Below are positions 25,779-34,142 of a stretch of 64,000 bases of DNA, piece after piece (position 1 is the stretch's first letter; the number at the start of each line of letters is the position of its first letter). Both the position numbers and the translations under genes were made by a program. The notes under the pieces were generated by a model, which was not told where the DNA came from, ran no database searches, and saw only the letters and a list, made by a program, of their open reading frames with translations. Source of the stretch: Clostridium tetanomorphum (GTDB lineage Bacteria; Bacillota; Clostridia; Clostridiales; Clostridiaceae); NCBI RefSeq assembly GCF_017873215.1, contig NZ_JAGGKA010000008.1, forward strand, positions 1 to 64,000. Direction: 5' to 3'.

Positions 25779-26294
25779 ATGGTAAACGGGGTTAAAGGCT
25801 TTCATGGTTTTTTAGCAAGAAAAATTGAAAATATAGGATGCAAAGCAAAATATAGTTTTGAAGATATGGGACAGTACATAAGGTCAGTATTATATGAACA
25901 ACATCAATATGCATTACCTAATGGAGGAAAAATAACTACTTCAGAAGATTTGTTTAAGTTTGCTAAAAGTGAAGGTAATATAGCTAAGGGTGCGGGTAAG
26001 GCTGTAAATAACATGTCCGAATTCTTTAAAACAGAATTTGGAGGTACAATAAAAAATGGATTAAACAAGACGAAGCAACAATTCCAAGGTCAATCTATTT
26101 ATGAAGTTACTAATAAAATTGATAGTCCGTATTTAAAGAAGGGGGATCAGTTATATCTAGATAATTTGCATAAAGACCATATAGAAGTATTTGATAAGAG
26201 AGGAAATGCTAAAGCTGTTCTTAATTTAGATGGAACATTAAATGTATCCAAAACTGAAAGTGCATTAAAAGAAGGAAGAAAAATAGGAAAATAG
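25779..26294 (+). pseudogene. Toxin fragment with colicin-E3/cytotoxic-like RNase tip
   Basis: Homology to the type-1 toxin body begins abruptly at about 25489 (PFGKFMSRIS) and is broken by the small element at 25635-25743. It resumes at 25744 and runs to the tip. The tip (KKGDQLYLDNLHKDHIEVFD, ending LNVSKTESALKEGRKIG) matches the cytotoxic ribosome-inactivating RNase domain known from colicin E3-type toxins. The export domain, start and promoter are missing. Only the tip and its immunity gene seem preserved. Confidence 0.65.
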
Positions 26295-26298
26295 AAGA

Positions 26299-26604
26299 AT
26301 GGAGAATATTTATATGAAAGAGATGATTAGTACATTACAAATACTAGAACAATTAAATAAAAGTAGAGATAATATTATATATACAGATAAGGAAATAGAT
26401 GAAGAAAAAGAAAATATTAAAGAAATGAAAGAAATTTATTTAAGGTTGAAGAAAGTTTTAGAGGAACTTGGCAATATGTCTGACAAAGAAGAAGATATTA
26501 TTGTTGAACAATTAATTCAGTTACATTTGGTATACTCTGATTTTGTATGGCAGTATGATCAAATGCATGATATGATAAAAAAAATGATAAAATTGTATAG
26601 ATAA
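26299..26604 (+). CDS. Candidate immunity protein for the cytotoxic tip
   Basis: A 101-residue highly helical, charged protein (KEIDEEKENIKEMKEIYLRL) that starts four bases after the stop codon of the displaced RNase tip. The toxin's 3' codons provide the AGAAGAATGGAG site. No family is recognised. Position argues for immunity; the long coiled-coil-like helix is the only visible structure. Confidence 0.5.
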   Translation: MENIYMKEMISTLQILEQLNKSRDNIIYTDKEIDEEKENIKEMKEIYLRLKKVLEELGNMSDKEEDIIVEQLIQLHLVYSDFVWQYDQMHDMIKKMIKLYR

Positions 26605-26653
26605 ATATCTACAATATGAAAGAACTCACACATTTGAGGATAGTAACATTAGG

Positions 26654-27147
26654 TGTGTAGATATTATAAACATCAGACTAACCAAAGATTGCCCACAAGT
26701 ATCCTTAATGGATGAAACTGTAAAGGCTCTTGGTATATCAAGAAATGAAATGATTGTAAGGGCAATAACTATGATGGTGAACTTTGACACTACATTTTAC
26801 AAGAAACTTGAGAAGTATAGTGAAAATGTAAGAGTACCAATGCATCTAGCAATCCAAAATACTATTATCAAAAGATGGGCACAGGATAATGCTAAAAAAA
26901 CTGTTTGGGGAACTAACAAAGATTTATTATTGGAATTTGCCTACAATGAAGATGGAGTTGTTACTACAAAGGAACTATATGAAATGATTTATAAAATGAC
27001 CTTTGAGGAAGAAACGAAATAAAGATTTAGATTACTTCAAGAGGATATTAATCATGGCATAGAATTAAGAGGAGAAGACAAAAACTTTTTATGAAGAATT
27101 CAAACCTAAGTATGGTTATAAGCCAAAGATGGAAAGAGAAAGTTTAA
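26654..27147 (+). pseudogene. Degenerate copy of the CopG-like DNA-binding gene
   Basis: It matches the intact gene at 55784-56275 but lacks a start codon at the corresponding place. A GAA codon has become TAA at about 27020, and the frame is shifted near 27080 (GACAAAAACTTTTT against GATAAAGCATTTT). An internal ATG 26708 gives 104 residues. The product is probably non-functional. Confidence 0.75.
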
Positions 27148-27177
27148 ATGAAGGAAGTGCATTTTGGGAAGGTGAAG

Positions 27178-27369
27178 ATGATGGAGAAAAGTAATAAAGA
27201 GAAACCTATAAGATGTCCACATTGTAACCAAAGACTTCTTGATGCAGAATACGTTGTTGGCACTATAAAGTGTCCTAGATGTAGAAATATTATAAGATTA
27301 AAGGAAATTCCTATTAGGAGTAACTTAGAAGAACTAAACCATAGATTTTCAGTTAACAAGGTAGGTTAA
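27178..27369 (+). CDS. Com-like zinc-finger protein, copy A
   Basis: A protein of about 63 residues with two CxxC knuckles (CPHCNQRLLDAEYVVGTIKC and CPRC), the pattern of the Mu-phage Com family of small zinc-finger regulators. ATG 27178 or 27181 is favoured because GGAAGG lies just upstream; the longer frame from 27148 has no site. It differs from copy B at a few positions. In Mu, Com activates translation of mom; no mom-like gene is present here. Confidence 0.65.
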   Translation: MMEKSNKEKPIRCPHCNQRLLDAEYVVGTIKCPRCRNIIRLKEIPIRSNLEELNHRFSVNKVG

Positions 27370-27414
27370 AAATGAATAGAGAGCATAGAGTCAAAAGGAG
27401 CCGATTTATGAGCT

Positions 27415-27470
27415 ACCGCCGAGCCTAGCAGATAATCTTTTAAAGAGATTGTTTGTTAGGTTTTTTATTT
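27415..27470 (+). other. Conserved hairpin between com-like and primase fragments
   Basis: CCTAGCAGATAATCT pairs, with G-U pairs, with AGATTGTTTGTTAGG, followed by TTTTTTATTTT. The hairpin is kept in copy B (about 56550-56605). It could be a terminator or part of a small RNA of the element. Confidence 0.5.
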
Positions 27471-27534
27471 TACTCAAAAATGAGTAAAAGGTATATTGGT
27501 TTCCAAAAAGTGGCCAAGGAAAGGAGGAATATGA

Positions 27535-27843
27535 GTGAACAATGATATTTTAGATATGGCTTTAAGATATGCAGATATAAAAATACCAGTAATGCCACTG
27601 CATGGCATTAAAGAAGATGGCTCTTGCACCTGTAGAAATGGTAGTAAATGCTCCAGTAAAGGCAAGCACCCTATCTTTAGTAGATGGAGTAAGATAGCAA
27701 CTACTGATAAAGCAATAATTACAAAATGGTGGAGTAAATATCCTAGTGCCAATATTGGTATTCCAACAGGAAAAAAGAGTGGGTGGTTAGTTTTAGATAT
27801 TGATACTAAATATAATGAAAAAGGTATCAAAGTATTGCACTAA
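27535..27843 (+). pseudogene. Truncated primase-polymerase (prim-pol) N-terminus, copy A
   Basis: A 102-residue fragment matching the start of bifunctional DNA primase/polymerase domains of phages and plasmids: CRNGSKCSSKGKHPIF, the SKYPSANIGIPTGKKSGWLV stretch and the catalytic LDIDTKYNEKG. It starts at GTG with AAAGGAGG upstream. It is cut off after about two thirds of the domain, where it is fused to an IS110-type transposase end. It has no helicase part and should be inactive. Confidence 0.75.
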
Positions 27844-27844
27844 T

Positions 27845-28021
27845 GGTACAAAACCAGTATTTCATGAATACTTCCAAAGAAAAATAGGAGAAGGCAAAAC
27901 AAAGCCACAAGCACTGGTTTCTATAATGAGAAGGCTTGTTAACATAGTTTATGGAATGCTTAAAAACAAGACAGAATATAGAGTTCCACAACTACCAAAC
28001 AATGTGGACAATATGGTATAA
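27845..28021 (+). pseudogene. IS110-family transposase C-terminal remnant, copy A
   Basis: The frame reads TNGTKPVFHEYFQRKIGEGK, then QALVSIMRRLVNIVYGMLKNKTEYR. This is typical of the C-terminal tail of IS110/IS116/IS902 transposases. The catalytic RuvC-like N-terminus is missing. The joint with the primase fragment is identical in both block copies. Confidence 0.65.
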
Positions 28022-28104
28022 TTCGAAAATAATCAAGAGAAAATTCAAGTATCGGCAAGACAGTAATTTTTAAAAAGAGAATAGGGAGCGACGGATAAAT
28101 ATAG

Positions 28105-28437
28105 GGCTTTGGTGTTTATGCTAAGGGGGCGGCTGAAGCTGCCGATAAGATTCCTTCAATTAGTGATGATATTATTGAAGGATTAAAGAATGCTAAAATC
28201 CAATACAAGAAAAGTCCAATAACAGGTGAAATGGAACCTTATATGAAACAATATCAAATAGATGATAATTATAAAGCAGTTATGAGGAGAGATATAGGTG
28301 ATTTTTCTCATGGGGATGCAAATCATTGGAAGCTGGAAATTCAGACGTTAAAGGGAAATTTAAGGTATCACTTACACATTTATATTGATGATGCTGGTAA
28401 TGTTATAAATACTGGAGAGTATATTCCAAAGAAATAA
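28105..28437 (+). pseudogene. Orphan toxin C-terminal tip
   Basis: An open frame of about 110 codons without a start codon at its left end. FGVYAKGAAEAADKIPS resembles the linker before toxin tips, and the tip has DFSHGDANHWKLEIQ followed by LRYHLHIYID. The His-rich strands suggest a nuclease, but no family is recognised. An internal ATG 28231 would give only 68 residues. An adjacent immunity-like gene follows. It seems to be a stored, promoterless cassette. Confidence 0.5.
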
Positions 28438-28454
28438 TATATAGGAGGTTTTAA

Positions 28455-28610
28455 ATGGAAACTAATTATATTTCTATTCCACTTTATAGAGTTAATAGAA
28501 ATGAGATGACTACAAACGTTGGCGAAATACAAGTATATGGAAAGGATATAATTTCTCAGAACTGTGAAATTTGCTTAGAAATGAGTAAGGAAGCTTTAGT
28601 TGGTTTCTGA
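28455..28610 (+). pseudogene. Immunity-like gene truncated by an IS3-family remnant
   Basis: ATG 28455 follows the strong site ATAGGAGG, directly after an orphan toxin tip. The frame gives 51 residues (METNYISIPLYRVNRNEM...) and stops where the remains of an IS3-type transposase begin at about 28610. The missing 3' part suggests that the insertion cut the gene. Confidence 0.5.
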
Positions 28611-29090
28611 AGCCTTACGGCGTTTTTTATAGCCTGCAGAGCTAATGAGGTATCAATAAACTTAGACATAGAATATCCAATTATCTTTCTACTATACAAA
28701 TCCATAACTGAAGCTAAATAACACCAACCGTCTTTAATTGTATGTATATAAGTGATGTCTGTTACCCACTTTTCGTTGATAGTAGTTTCTTCATTAAACG
28801 TTGAGTTCTCTTTAAACTAATAGTTATACCTAATGCTTTTAGTGATTTATTTATTTTTGGTGATCCATAGCGATTTTTACTCACTTTGTGAATATTTATG
28901 ATTTCTTTTTCTATCTTTTTATTTTCTAATTCTCGATTGCTTGGCTTCTTATTTAGGTACTGAGCTCCTAGACCCCTTTAAAACTTTACACATGAGCTTA
29001 ATATTATGATATTTCTTGTTATTAGTAATGAAATCAAATACAGTAGTTATTTCCTTGCGAATATGCCCATAACTTTTTTTAATTTTTACC
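28610..29090 (-). mobile_element. Degenerate IS3/IS150-family transposase remnant
   Basis: On the minus strand the pieces read SKNRYGSPKINKSLKALGI (HTH_21 region) and, after a small deletion and frame change, EKWVTDITYIHTIKDGWCYL and SVMDLYSRKIIGYSMS. These hold the first two catalytic Asp of the integrase core. The third catalytic residue and the element ends are missing, and several stops interrupt the frame. This is a dead IS150-like element. Confidence 0.75.
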
Positions 29091-29148
29091 GCAAATTTAT
29101 CAGTAAGGTCATATATATAGGTGAAAACAAAATAAAGGAGGGGTTAAA

Positions 29149-29370
29149 ATGGCTGTTATGGCAGACAAGTATGGATCTAGTTTAGTTCTAGAATTAGTAA
29201 CCGGACAGGATGAGAAAGGAAATGAGAAAACTAAGAACAAGTCAATATCTAAAATAAGTGTCAATGCAACAGATGAGGACTTATATGCTGTTGGACAGGC
29301 TATATCAGAAGTGCTTATGTATCCTATGGCAGCAGTAAGAAGAATTGACAAGAGCATATTATTAGGTTAA
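29149..29370 (+). CDS. DUF1659-family protein
   Basis: A 73-residue protein with the DUF1659 pattern (SLVLELVTGQDEKGNEKTKN, then VNATDEDLYAVGQAISEVL and the ending VRRIDKSILL). It has AAAGGAGGGG upstream. It forms a three-gene cassette with DUF2922 and YvrJ genes, an arrangement common in Bacillus and Clostridium. The molecular role is not known. Confidence 0.85.
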   Translation: MAVMADKYGSSLVLELVTGQDEKGNEKTKNKSISKISVNATDEDLYAVGQAISEVLMYPMAAVRRIDKSILLG

Positions 29371-29383
29371 AGGAGGATAAATC

Positions 29384-29602
29384 ATGGAAAAGAAATTAAT
29401 TATGAAATTTAAAGACAACTTAGACAAAAAGGTGCCTATTACTATTACTGAAATAAAAGAGGATATAACTAAAGAGGAAGTAGTAGCCTTAATGGATACC
29501 ATATTACAAAAACATCAGGTGTTTGACCTTAAAGCTCCACTAGTAGCTAAAGTGTCAGCAGATATAGAAGATAAAACTGTTAATGAAATTTACACAGCTT
29601 AG
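29384..29602 (+). CDS. DUF2922-family protein
   Basis: A 72-residue protein beginning KKLIMKFKDNLDKKVPITI and containing TKEEVVALMDTILQKHQVF, matching the DUF2922 family. It starts 13 bases after the DUF1659 gene with AAAGGAGG and belongs to the same small operon. Function unknown. Confidence 0.85.
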   Translation: MEKKLIMKFKDNLDKKVPITITEIKEDITKEEVVALMDTILQKHQVFDLKAPLVAKVSADIEDKTVNEIYTA

Positions 29603-29647
29603 TTTAGTATGTGCTCTGTACTCTTAAAAAAAGGTGGTGGGAATACT

Positions 29648-29827
29648 TTGTATGACGAATTAATTATGCTTATAAGTAATTTAGGATTCCCCGCAGCAGT
29701 AAGTATATATCTTTTAGTAAGGGTAGAGAAAAAGCTTGATGATTTAACTGAAGCTTTTTCAGAGTTTACTAAAGTTTTAATTACCATGTTAAGAACTAAA
29801 AGAAGTGAGGAACTCATTAAAAGATGA
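29648..29827 (+). CDS. YvrJ-family small membrane protein
   Basis: A 59-residue protein with one membrane helix (LISNLGFPAAVSIYLLVRVE) and a charged tail, the YvrJ family pattern. TTG 29648 with GGTGGTGGG upstream is preferred over the longer frame from 29609. It is the third gene of the DUF1659/DUF2922/YvrJ cassette. The terminator stem overlaps its last codons. Confidence 0.75.
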   Translation: MYDELIMLISNLGFPAAVSIYLLVRVEKKLDDLTEAFSEFTKVLITMLRTKRSEELIKR

Positions 29828-29837
29828 GTTCCTCACT
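29804..29837. terminator. Bidirectional terminator between yvrJ-like gene and acetyltransferase
   Basis: AGTGAGGAACTCAT (29804-29817) pairs perfectly with ATGAGTTCCTCACT (29824-29837). Nearly the same hairpin occurs at 38770 and 46634. Confidence 0.75.
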
Positions 29838-30346
29838 CTATTTAATAAATTCCCAGTAAATTAATTCATTGTCTCTATTAACTTCTTTCAGTCCAGCTTT
29901 TTCTAATATTCTAGCAGAAGGTTTGTTGCTAATTAGACACTCAGCTTTAATAACCTTAACGCTTTCTTGAAAGTTTAACCAATTCATAATAGCATTTAAA
30001 GATTCAGAACCGAAACCTTTTACTCTTTCATGTTCTACTAATCCAAATCCAACTTCAACTTCGCCATTTTCATTAGGTTTTCCATGGAAACCTATATCTC
30101 CAATTATTCTCTTATTGGCTTTGTCTACTATCATCCAAGTTTCAAATCCAGTAGGTATTTTACTCTTTTCTAATGAATTATTTATAATAGGCAAAATATC
30201 CATTGTATCTTCTGTAGGCCATTTTTTATCGCATTTAATTCCAAGGTTCTCAATTTCTTTACTATTTCCCTTTAGTAAAGATTTAGTTATTTCCAATGTT
30301 ATAGGGATTAATATTAACCTATTTGTGTATATGTTTTTTAAATTCA
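29838..30346 (-). CDS. GNAT-family N-acetyltransferase (RimJ/RimL-like)
   Basis: An acetyltransferase of about 169 residues. It begins NLKNIYTNRLILIPITLEIT like RimJ/RimL-type enzymes and contains NGEVEVGFGLVEHERVKGFG for acetyl-CoA binding (RVKGFGSES). It ends with NKPSARILEKAGLKEV, typical of the family. The acceptor is unknown. ATG 30346 is preferred because AAGGTGG lies at the right distance; the GTG at 30359 overlaps that site. Confidence 0.8.
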
Positions 30347-30768
30347 TCTTAATTTCCACCTTTCAATATAAAGAATAACATATAGAAATAAAGGTGGATT
30401 AATACCTGTAAATTTAACTTAAGTAATAAACCACCTTATTTCCATTTATAAAACTTTTCATAAAACCAACTCCTATTATAATTCATTTTAAAGGGATACA
30501 AATACAATATATGCATCCTTTTGTACAAATTGTATTATATATATAATCAAATGTAAATAGGTTGTACTTAAAACTAATGCAGTAAAGAAAGGTAAATATC
30601 ACTATTACAAGGAATAAGCTCTGCCAATCAATAAAACACTACAAAATATGTATCTTATGTATTAAAAACTGTACCTTATGCAACATATATTGTAATAAAA
30701 TTTTCTAAATAATATAATTAAATTGAGCTCGGAAAATAGATAAAATAAATTGTGTGTGGAGAAAGTAT
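30347..30768. other. Intergenic region upstream of the LytTR operon
   Basis: No gene is visible. AAGGTGG...CCACCTT (about 30391-30438) can form a loose hairpin. The stretch is AT-rich, with GTACTTAAAACT and AAAACTGTACCTTA that might be regulator sites, but no convincing paired LytTR boxes can be assigned. Confidence 0.35.
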
Positions 30769-31479
30769 ATGATTAATATTGCAATATGTGATGATGATGA
30801 AAGTGTTATAAATCAAATTAAAAAATATATAGAAGAATATGATGCATGCAAGAGTATAATAAGTATCTACAATTGTGGAGAAGAATTATTAGGTGAAAGA
30901 AAGAAGTTTCATGTGATATTTTTAGATATTGATATGGTAGGAATAGATGGAATTGAAACTGCAAAAAGAATAAGAAAATATGATAAAACTGTAAAAATAA
31001 TTTATATTACAAATTTCGCTGACTATGTAAACTTAGCCTTTCAGGTTCATGCTTTTGGGTATTTGAACAAGCCTATTAAAAAAGAGCAGATATATACTCA
31101 ATTAAATGAGGCTATTGCATATTCAGAGGATAAAGAAGAAAAGGAATTAATAGAATTTATAACATTAGAGGGGGTTGTACGATTAGCTCCAAGGGATATA
31201 TATTATTTTGAATATATAAACCGCAAGGTTAAAATTAAAACTTTAAATAATAATTATATGTTAAAGAAAAATATAACTACTGTTTCAAAAGATATGAAAG
31301 AATATGGATTCTTAATGCCCCATAAGAGTTTTATAGTAAATTTATTTTATGTAAAATCTATAAAAGGATATGATATTTTTATGATGGATGGAAGTATTAT
31401 ACCTCTGTCTCAAAAAAAATCGTCAGAGTTTAGAGAACAGTTTAATATATTTTTAGAAAATCACATTAAGAATATGTAA
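30769..31479 (+). CDS. LytTR-family response regulator (AgrA/VirR type)
   Basis: A response regulator of about 236 residues. The receiver has acidic D8-D10, phospho-acceptor D53 in VIFLDIDMVG and a conserved Lys in LNKPIKKEQ. The C-terminal LytTR DNA-binding domain (residues ~135-235) includes LAPRDIYYFEYINRKVKI and a MPHKSFIVNLFYVKSI stretch typical of AgrA/ComE. ATG 30769 with GGAGAAAG is chosen over the upstream GTG. It forms an operon with the GHKL kinase, a YhfC protease and a lipoprotein. No autoinducer peptide gene was seen nearby. Confidence 0.88.
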   Translation: MINIAICDDDESVINQIKKYIEEYDACKSIISIYNCGEELLGERKKFHVIFLDIDMVGIDGIETAKRIRKYDKTVKIIYITNFADYVNLAFQVHAFGYLNKPIKKEQIYTQLNEAIAYSEDKEEKELIEFITLEGVVRLAPRDIYYFEYINRKVKIKTLNNNYMLKKNITTVSKDMKEYGFLMPHKSFIVNLFYVKSIKGYDIFMMDGSIIPLSQKKSSEFREQFNIFLENHIKNM

Positions 31480-31491
31480 GGTGGGGCGGTT

Positions 31492-32799
31492 ATGTTGAAT
31501 AATTCAGTTACAATTTTAGGACAGGTAATAACATTTTTATTAGGGTTATTTTCTACTTATATAATTCTTGATTTTATGAGTAAATTTGAAAGAAATCTAT
31601 ATTATAAAAAACATTTTTATGTAATAGCTTATGTATTGTTTACTATAGTAATCTTAATATCTAAAATTTTTTGTGGTGAGCTTTTGAATTTAATTATAAC
31701 TATAGTGGCTACATCAATAGTTGGACACTTCCTTTATAACAATAAGAAAATATATATTTTATATTACTGTATGTATATAGTAAGTTTGGTGGTTTTTCAA
31801 ATTGTAGTTAATCTTATATTCTCAATAATCATCTTAAATTTTAATATTAATTTTTATAGTGCTGATATATTTCTTATAACAGCTTCTATAATAGTACAAT
31901 TTGTTAATTTAAGTGTTTCAAGGTTATTTATAATATGTTATAGAAAGAAAAAAATTGAGAAGATTACGCCTGTACAGTATTTGAATTTTCTAGTGCTCCC
32001 TATATTTAGTATTTTTTATATTACTACTTTAATGATGTATATTCAAATTTATTTATCAATGGAAGATATAATTTTATTATTAACAAATATTGTTTCCATT
32101 ATTGTGCTAAATATATTTATTACAAATATATTTCAATCAATATCAAAAAACAATGAGCTGAAAAATGAATTGCAGCTTTATGAGCAGCAAGCTAAAATTC
32201 AGTATGAATATTATACATCTTTAGAAAGTAAATATGAAAATTCTAGAAAAATTGTTCATGATGTAAAAAATCATTTGCAGACCATAGAGAATCTATATAA
32301 GATTAATGATAATGAAAAGGCTGAACAGTATACTGAAGACATATATAAAATATTTGATAAGCTTGGTCAAAAATATTATACAACTAACAAAGTGTTAAAC
32401 ATAATTATTAATGATAAAATGCAGAGAGCAGAGAATTTTAATGTAAGTTTGGATTGTAAAATAGGAGATGTAAACATAGAATTTATCAAGGACATAGATG
32501 TTACTACTATATTTTCTAATCTTTTAGATAATGCAATAGAGTGTGCCAAAGATACATTTGAGAATAAAGTTATATTTTTAAGAATTGATAAATTTAATGA
32601 TTTTATTGTAATAAACATAACTAATGCTTTAGATAAACCACCTATAAAAGATAATGGAAATTTTAAATCAACCAAGAAAAATCATAGTGGCATTGGGCTA
32701 CAAAATATAAAGAGGGCATTAGAAAGATATGAGGGAAACATGAGAATTGAATATGATGAAAAAGCTTTTAAAGTAAATATAGTTATTCCTAATAATTAG
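31492..32799 (+). CDS. GHKL sensor histidine kinase (AgrC-like)
   Basis: A 435-residue kinase with six or seven membrane helices in residues 1-~215, as in AgrC peptide sensors. A coiled segment and the phosphorylation site region KIVHDVKNHLQTIENLY follow, with a GHKL ATPase domain containing IFSNLLDNAIECAKDTF and GIGLQNIKRALERYEG. It lies 12 bases after the LytTR regulator and forms a two-component system with it. The signal is probably an extracellular peptide by analogy, but the peptide is not encoded in view. Confidence 0.85.
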   Translation: MLNNSVTILGQVITFLLGLFSTYIILDFMSKFERNLYYKKHFYVIAYVLFTIVILISKIFCGELLNLIITIVATSIVGHFLYNNKKIYILYYCMYIVSLVVFQIVVNLIFSIIILNFNINFYSADIFLITASIIVQFVNLSVSRLFIICYRKKKIEKITPVQYLNFLVLPIFSIFYITTLMMYIQIYLSMEDIILLLTNIVSIIVLNIFITNIFQSISKNNELKNELQLYEQQAKIQYEYYTSLESKYENSRKIVHDVKNHLQTIENLYKINDNEKAEQYTEDIYKIFDKLGQKYYTTNKVLNIIINDKMQRAENFNVSLDCKIGDVNIEFIKDIDVTTIFSNLLDNAIECAKDTFENKVIFLRIDKFNDFIVINITNALDKPPIKDNGNFKSTKKNHSGIGLQNIKRALERYEGNMRIEYDEKAFKVNIVIPNN

Positions 32800-32838
32800 T
32801 ATAGGTGGCTATAGGAAATATTTAAAGGAGTTGATTTC

Positions 32839-33633
32839 ATGAAGTTTTCAATAATAATATTATGCTTTGTCATAAATATTGTTATATGTTTTGGAATACC
32901 AATAGGTTATCTTATTTACCTAATAATGAAAAAAAGATCAGGATTAAAACCATTTTTTATAGGCATTTTGGTATTCTTAATATCTCAAGTGTTTTTAAGA
33001 ATACCAATTATTCAGCATGTTTTACCTAAAATAGAGTGGTACAATATTATGACTGCTTTTTATCCTATAATTTACTGTGTATTTTTAGGTGTAACTGCTG
33101 GATTATTTGAGGAAATAGGTAGATTTTTAGGCTTTAAATTAGCTCTTAAGGAAAAAAGAAGCTGGTTTGATGGATTTTCTTTTGGAATAGGACATGGTGG
33201 AATAGAAGCTATGATTATATCAGGTGTTTCTAGTATACAAAACTTATTAATATTAATTTCTTTGCATAAAGGAAGTTATGATGCTAGTAAATTTGGTATT
33301 AGTGAAGAAAAAATTAGAGAGATGTTTAAGGCAGTAACCGGTATGGATGTACTGCTTGGAGGTATTGAAAGAATATTTGCCATTATTATTCATGTTGGAC
33401 TAACCTTATTGATACTATATGGAATAAATGAAAAAAAGAAAATATATTTATGGTTAGCTATATTAATTCATGGAAGTATTGATGCTATTGTTGGTATTTT
33501 ATCCACATTAGGCTTTAACGTATATGTAGTTGAATTTTGGTGTGGAATTTGTGCTATAGCATTATTAATCTTTTCTATAAAAACAAGATATAAATTTAAG
33601 GGAGATGTATATAAAAATGAAGAAGTTATCTAG
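32839..33633 (+). CDS. YhfC-family intramembrane protease-like protein
   Basis: A 264-residue membrane protein with about seven helices. It has the YhfC pattern VTAGLFEEIGRFLGFK (Glu-Glu motif), then FGIGHGGIEAMIISG and a late His in ILIHGSIDAIVG. These residues correspond to those of glutamic-type CAAX-like intramembrane proteases. Activity is inferred from family only. It is the third gene of the LytTR operon and overlaps the lipoprotein gene that follows. Confidence 0.8.
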   Translation: MKFSIIILCFVINIVICFGIPIGYLIYLIMKKRSGLKPFFIGILVFLISQVFLRIPIIQHVLPKIEWYNIMTAFYPIIYCVFLGVTAGLFEEIGRFLGFKLALKEKRSWFDGFSFGIGHGGIEAMIISGVSSIQNLLILISLHKGSYDASKFGISEEKIREMFKAVTGMDVLLGGIERIFAIIIHVGLTLLILYGINEKKKIYLWLAILIHGSIDAIVGILSTLGFNVYVVEFWCGICAIALLIFSIKTRYKFKGDVYKNEEVI

Positions 33634-34006
33634 ATTTATTGCAATAATTTTATGTATTATAGTGCTTGGAGGATGTGGTGCTAAAAAATTAAGCTCTGAT
33701 TATAGTGAAGATAAGTTAAAAACTGCATCAGAGGAGATTATAAGCGATTTAGACAATGAAAAATATGATGATGTTGTGGCAAAATTTGATTCAGTCTTAA
33801 AGGATAAATTACCTGCAAGTAAGTTAAAAGAAGTATGGGGTGATTTTAAAAATCTAGGAAAGTATGATTCCATATCTAATATAGCATTTCAAGAAAAAAA
33901 TAATAATGCTGTAGTTGTAGCTACAGCAAAATATGAAAAAGGTAAGATTATATTTACATTGTCTTTCAATAAAGATATGAAGTTAAATGGTATTTTTATG
34001 AAGTAG
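33617..34006 (+). CDS. DUF3887-type lipoprotein
   Basis: A lipoprotein of about 129 residues with signal peptide and lipobox VLGGC. The mature part (EEIISDLDNEKYDDVVAKFD, ending VATAKYEKGKIIFTLSFNKD) matches DUF3887, a small NTF2-like fold. The gene overlaps the end of the YhfC gene, so translation is coupled. ATG 33617 gives a proper signal peptide. It is the last gene of the LytTR operon. Confidence 0.75.
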   Translation: MKKLSRFIAIILCIIVLGGCGAKKLSSDYSEDKLKTASEEIISDLDNEKYDDVVAKFDSVLKDKLPASKLKEVWGDFKNLGKYDSISNIAFQEKNNNAVVVATAKYEKGKIIFTLSFNKDMKLNGIFMK

Positions 34007-34020
34007 TTAATAGGGAAAAA

Positions 34021-34050
34021 AGAAGTGTTCTAGAAGCACTTCTTTCTTTC
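34021..34050 (+). terminator. Terminator of the LytTR operon
   Basis: AGAAGTG (34021-34027) pairs with CACTTCT (34037-34043), followed by TTCTTTC. Confidence 0.65.
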
Positions 34051-34142
34051 GTGATATTTTTGAAATGCGACACAAAAGCACCGCAGAATTCAAAATTGAA
34101 TAATGCAGTGTTCTAGCAAATTGTTCGTTTTTAGTTATGACA

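Larger units (their letters stand above)
26655..28095 (+). repeat. ~1.44-kb duplicated phage/IS block, copy A (copy B at 55785-57226)
   Basis: Copy A and copy B contain the same four pieces in the same order: a CopG-like gene, a Com-like zinc finger, a primase-polymerase fragment and an IS110-type transposase end. They share the same fusion joints, so the mosaic was built before it was duplicated. Both copies end just before an orphan toxin tip beginning FGVYAKG. Confidence 0.85.
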
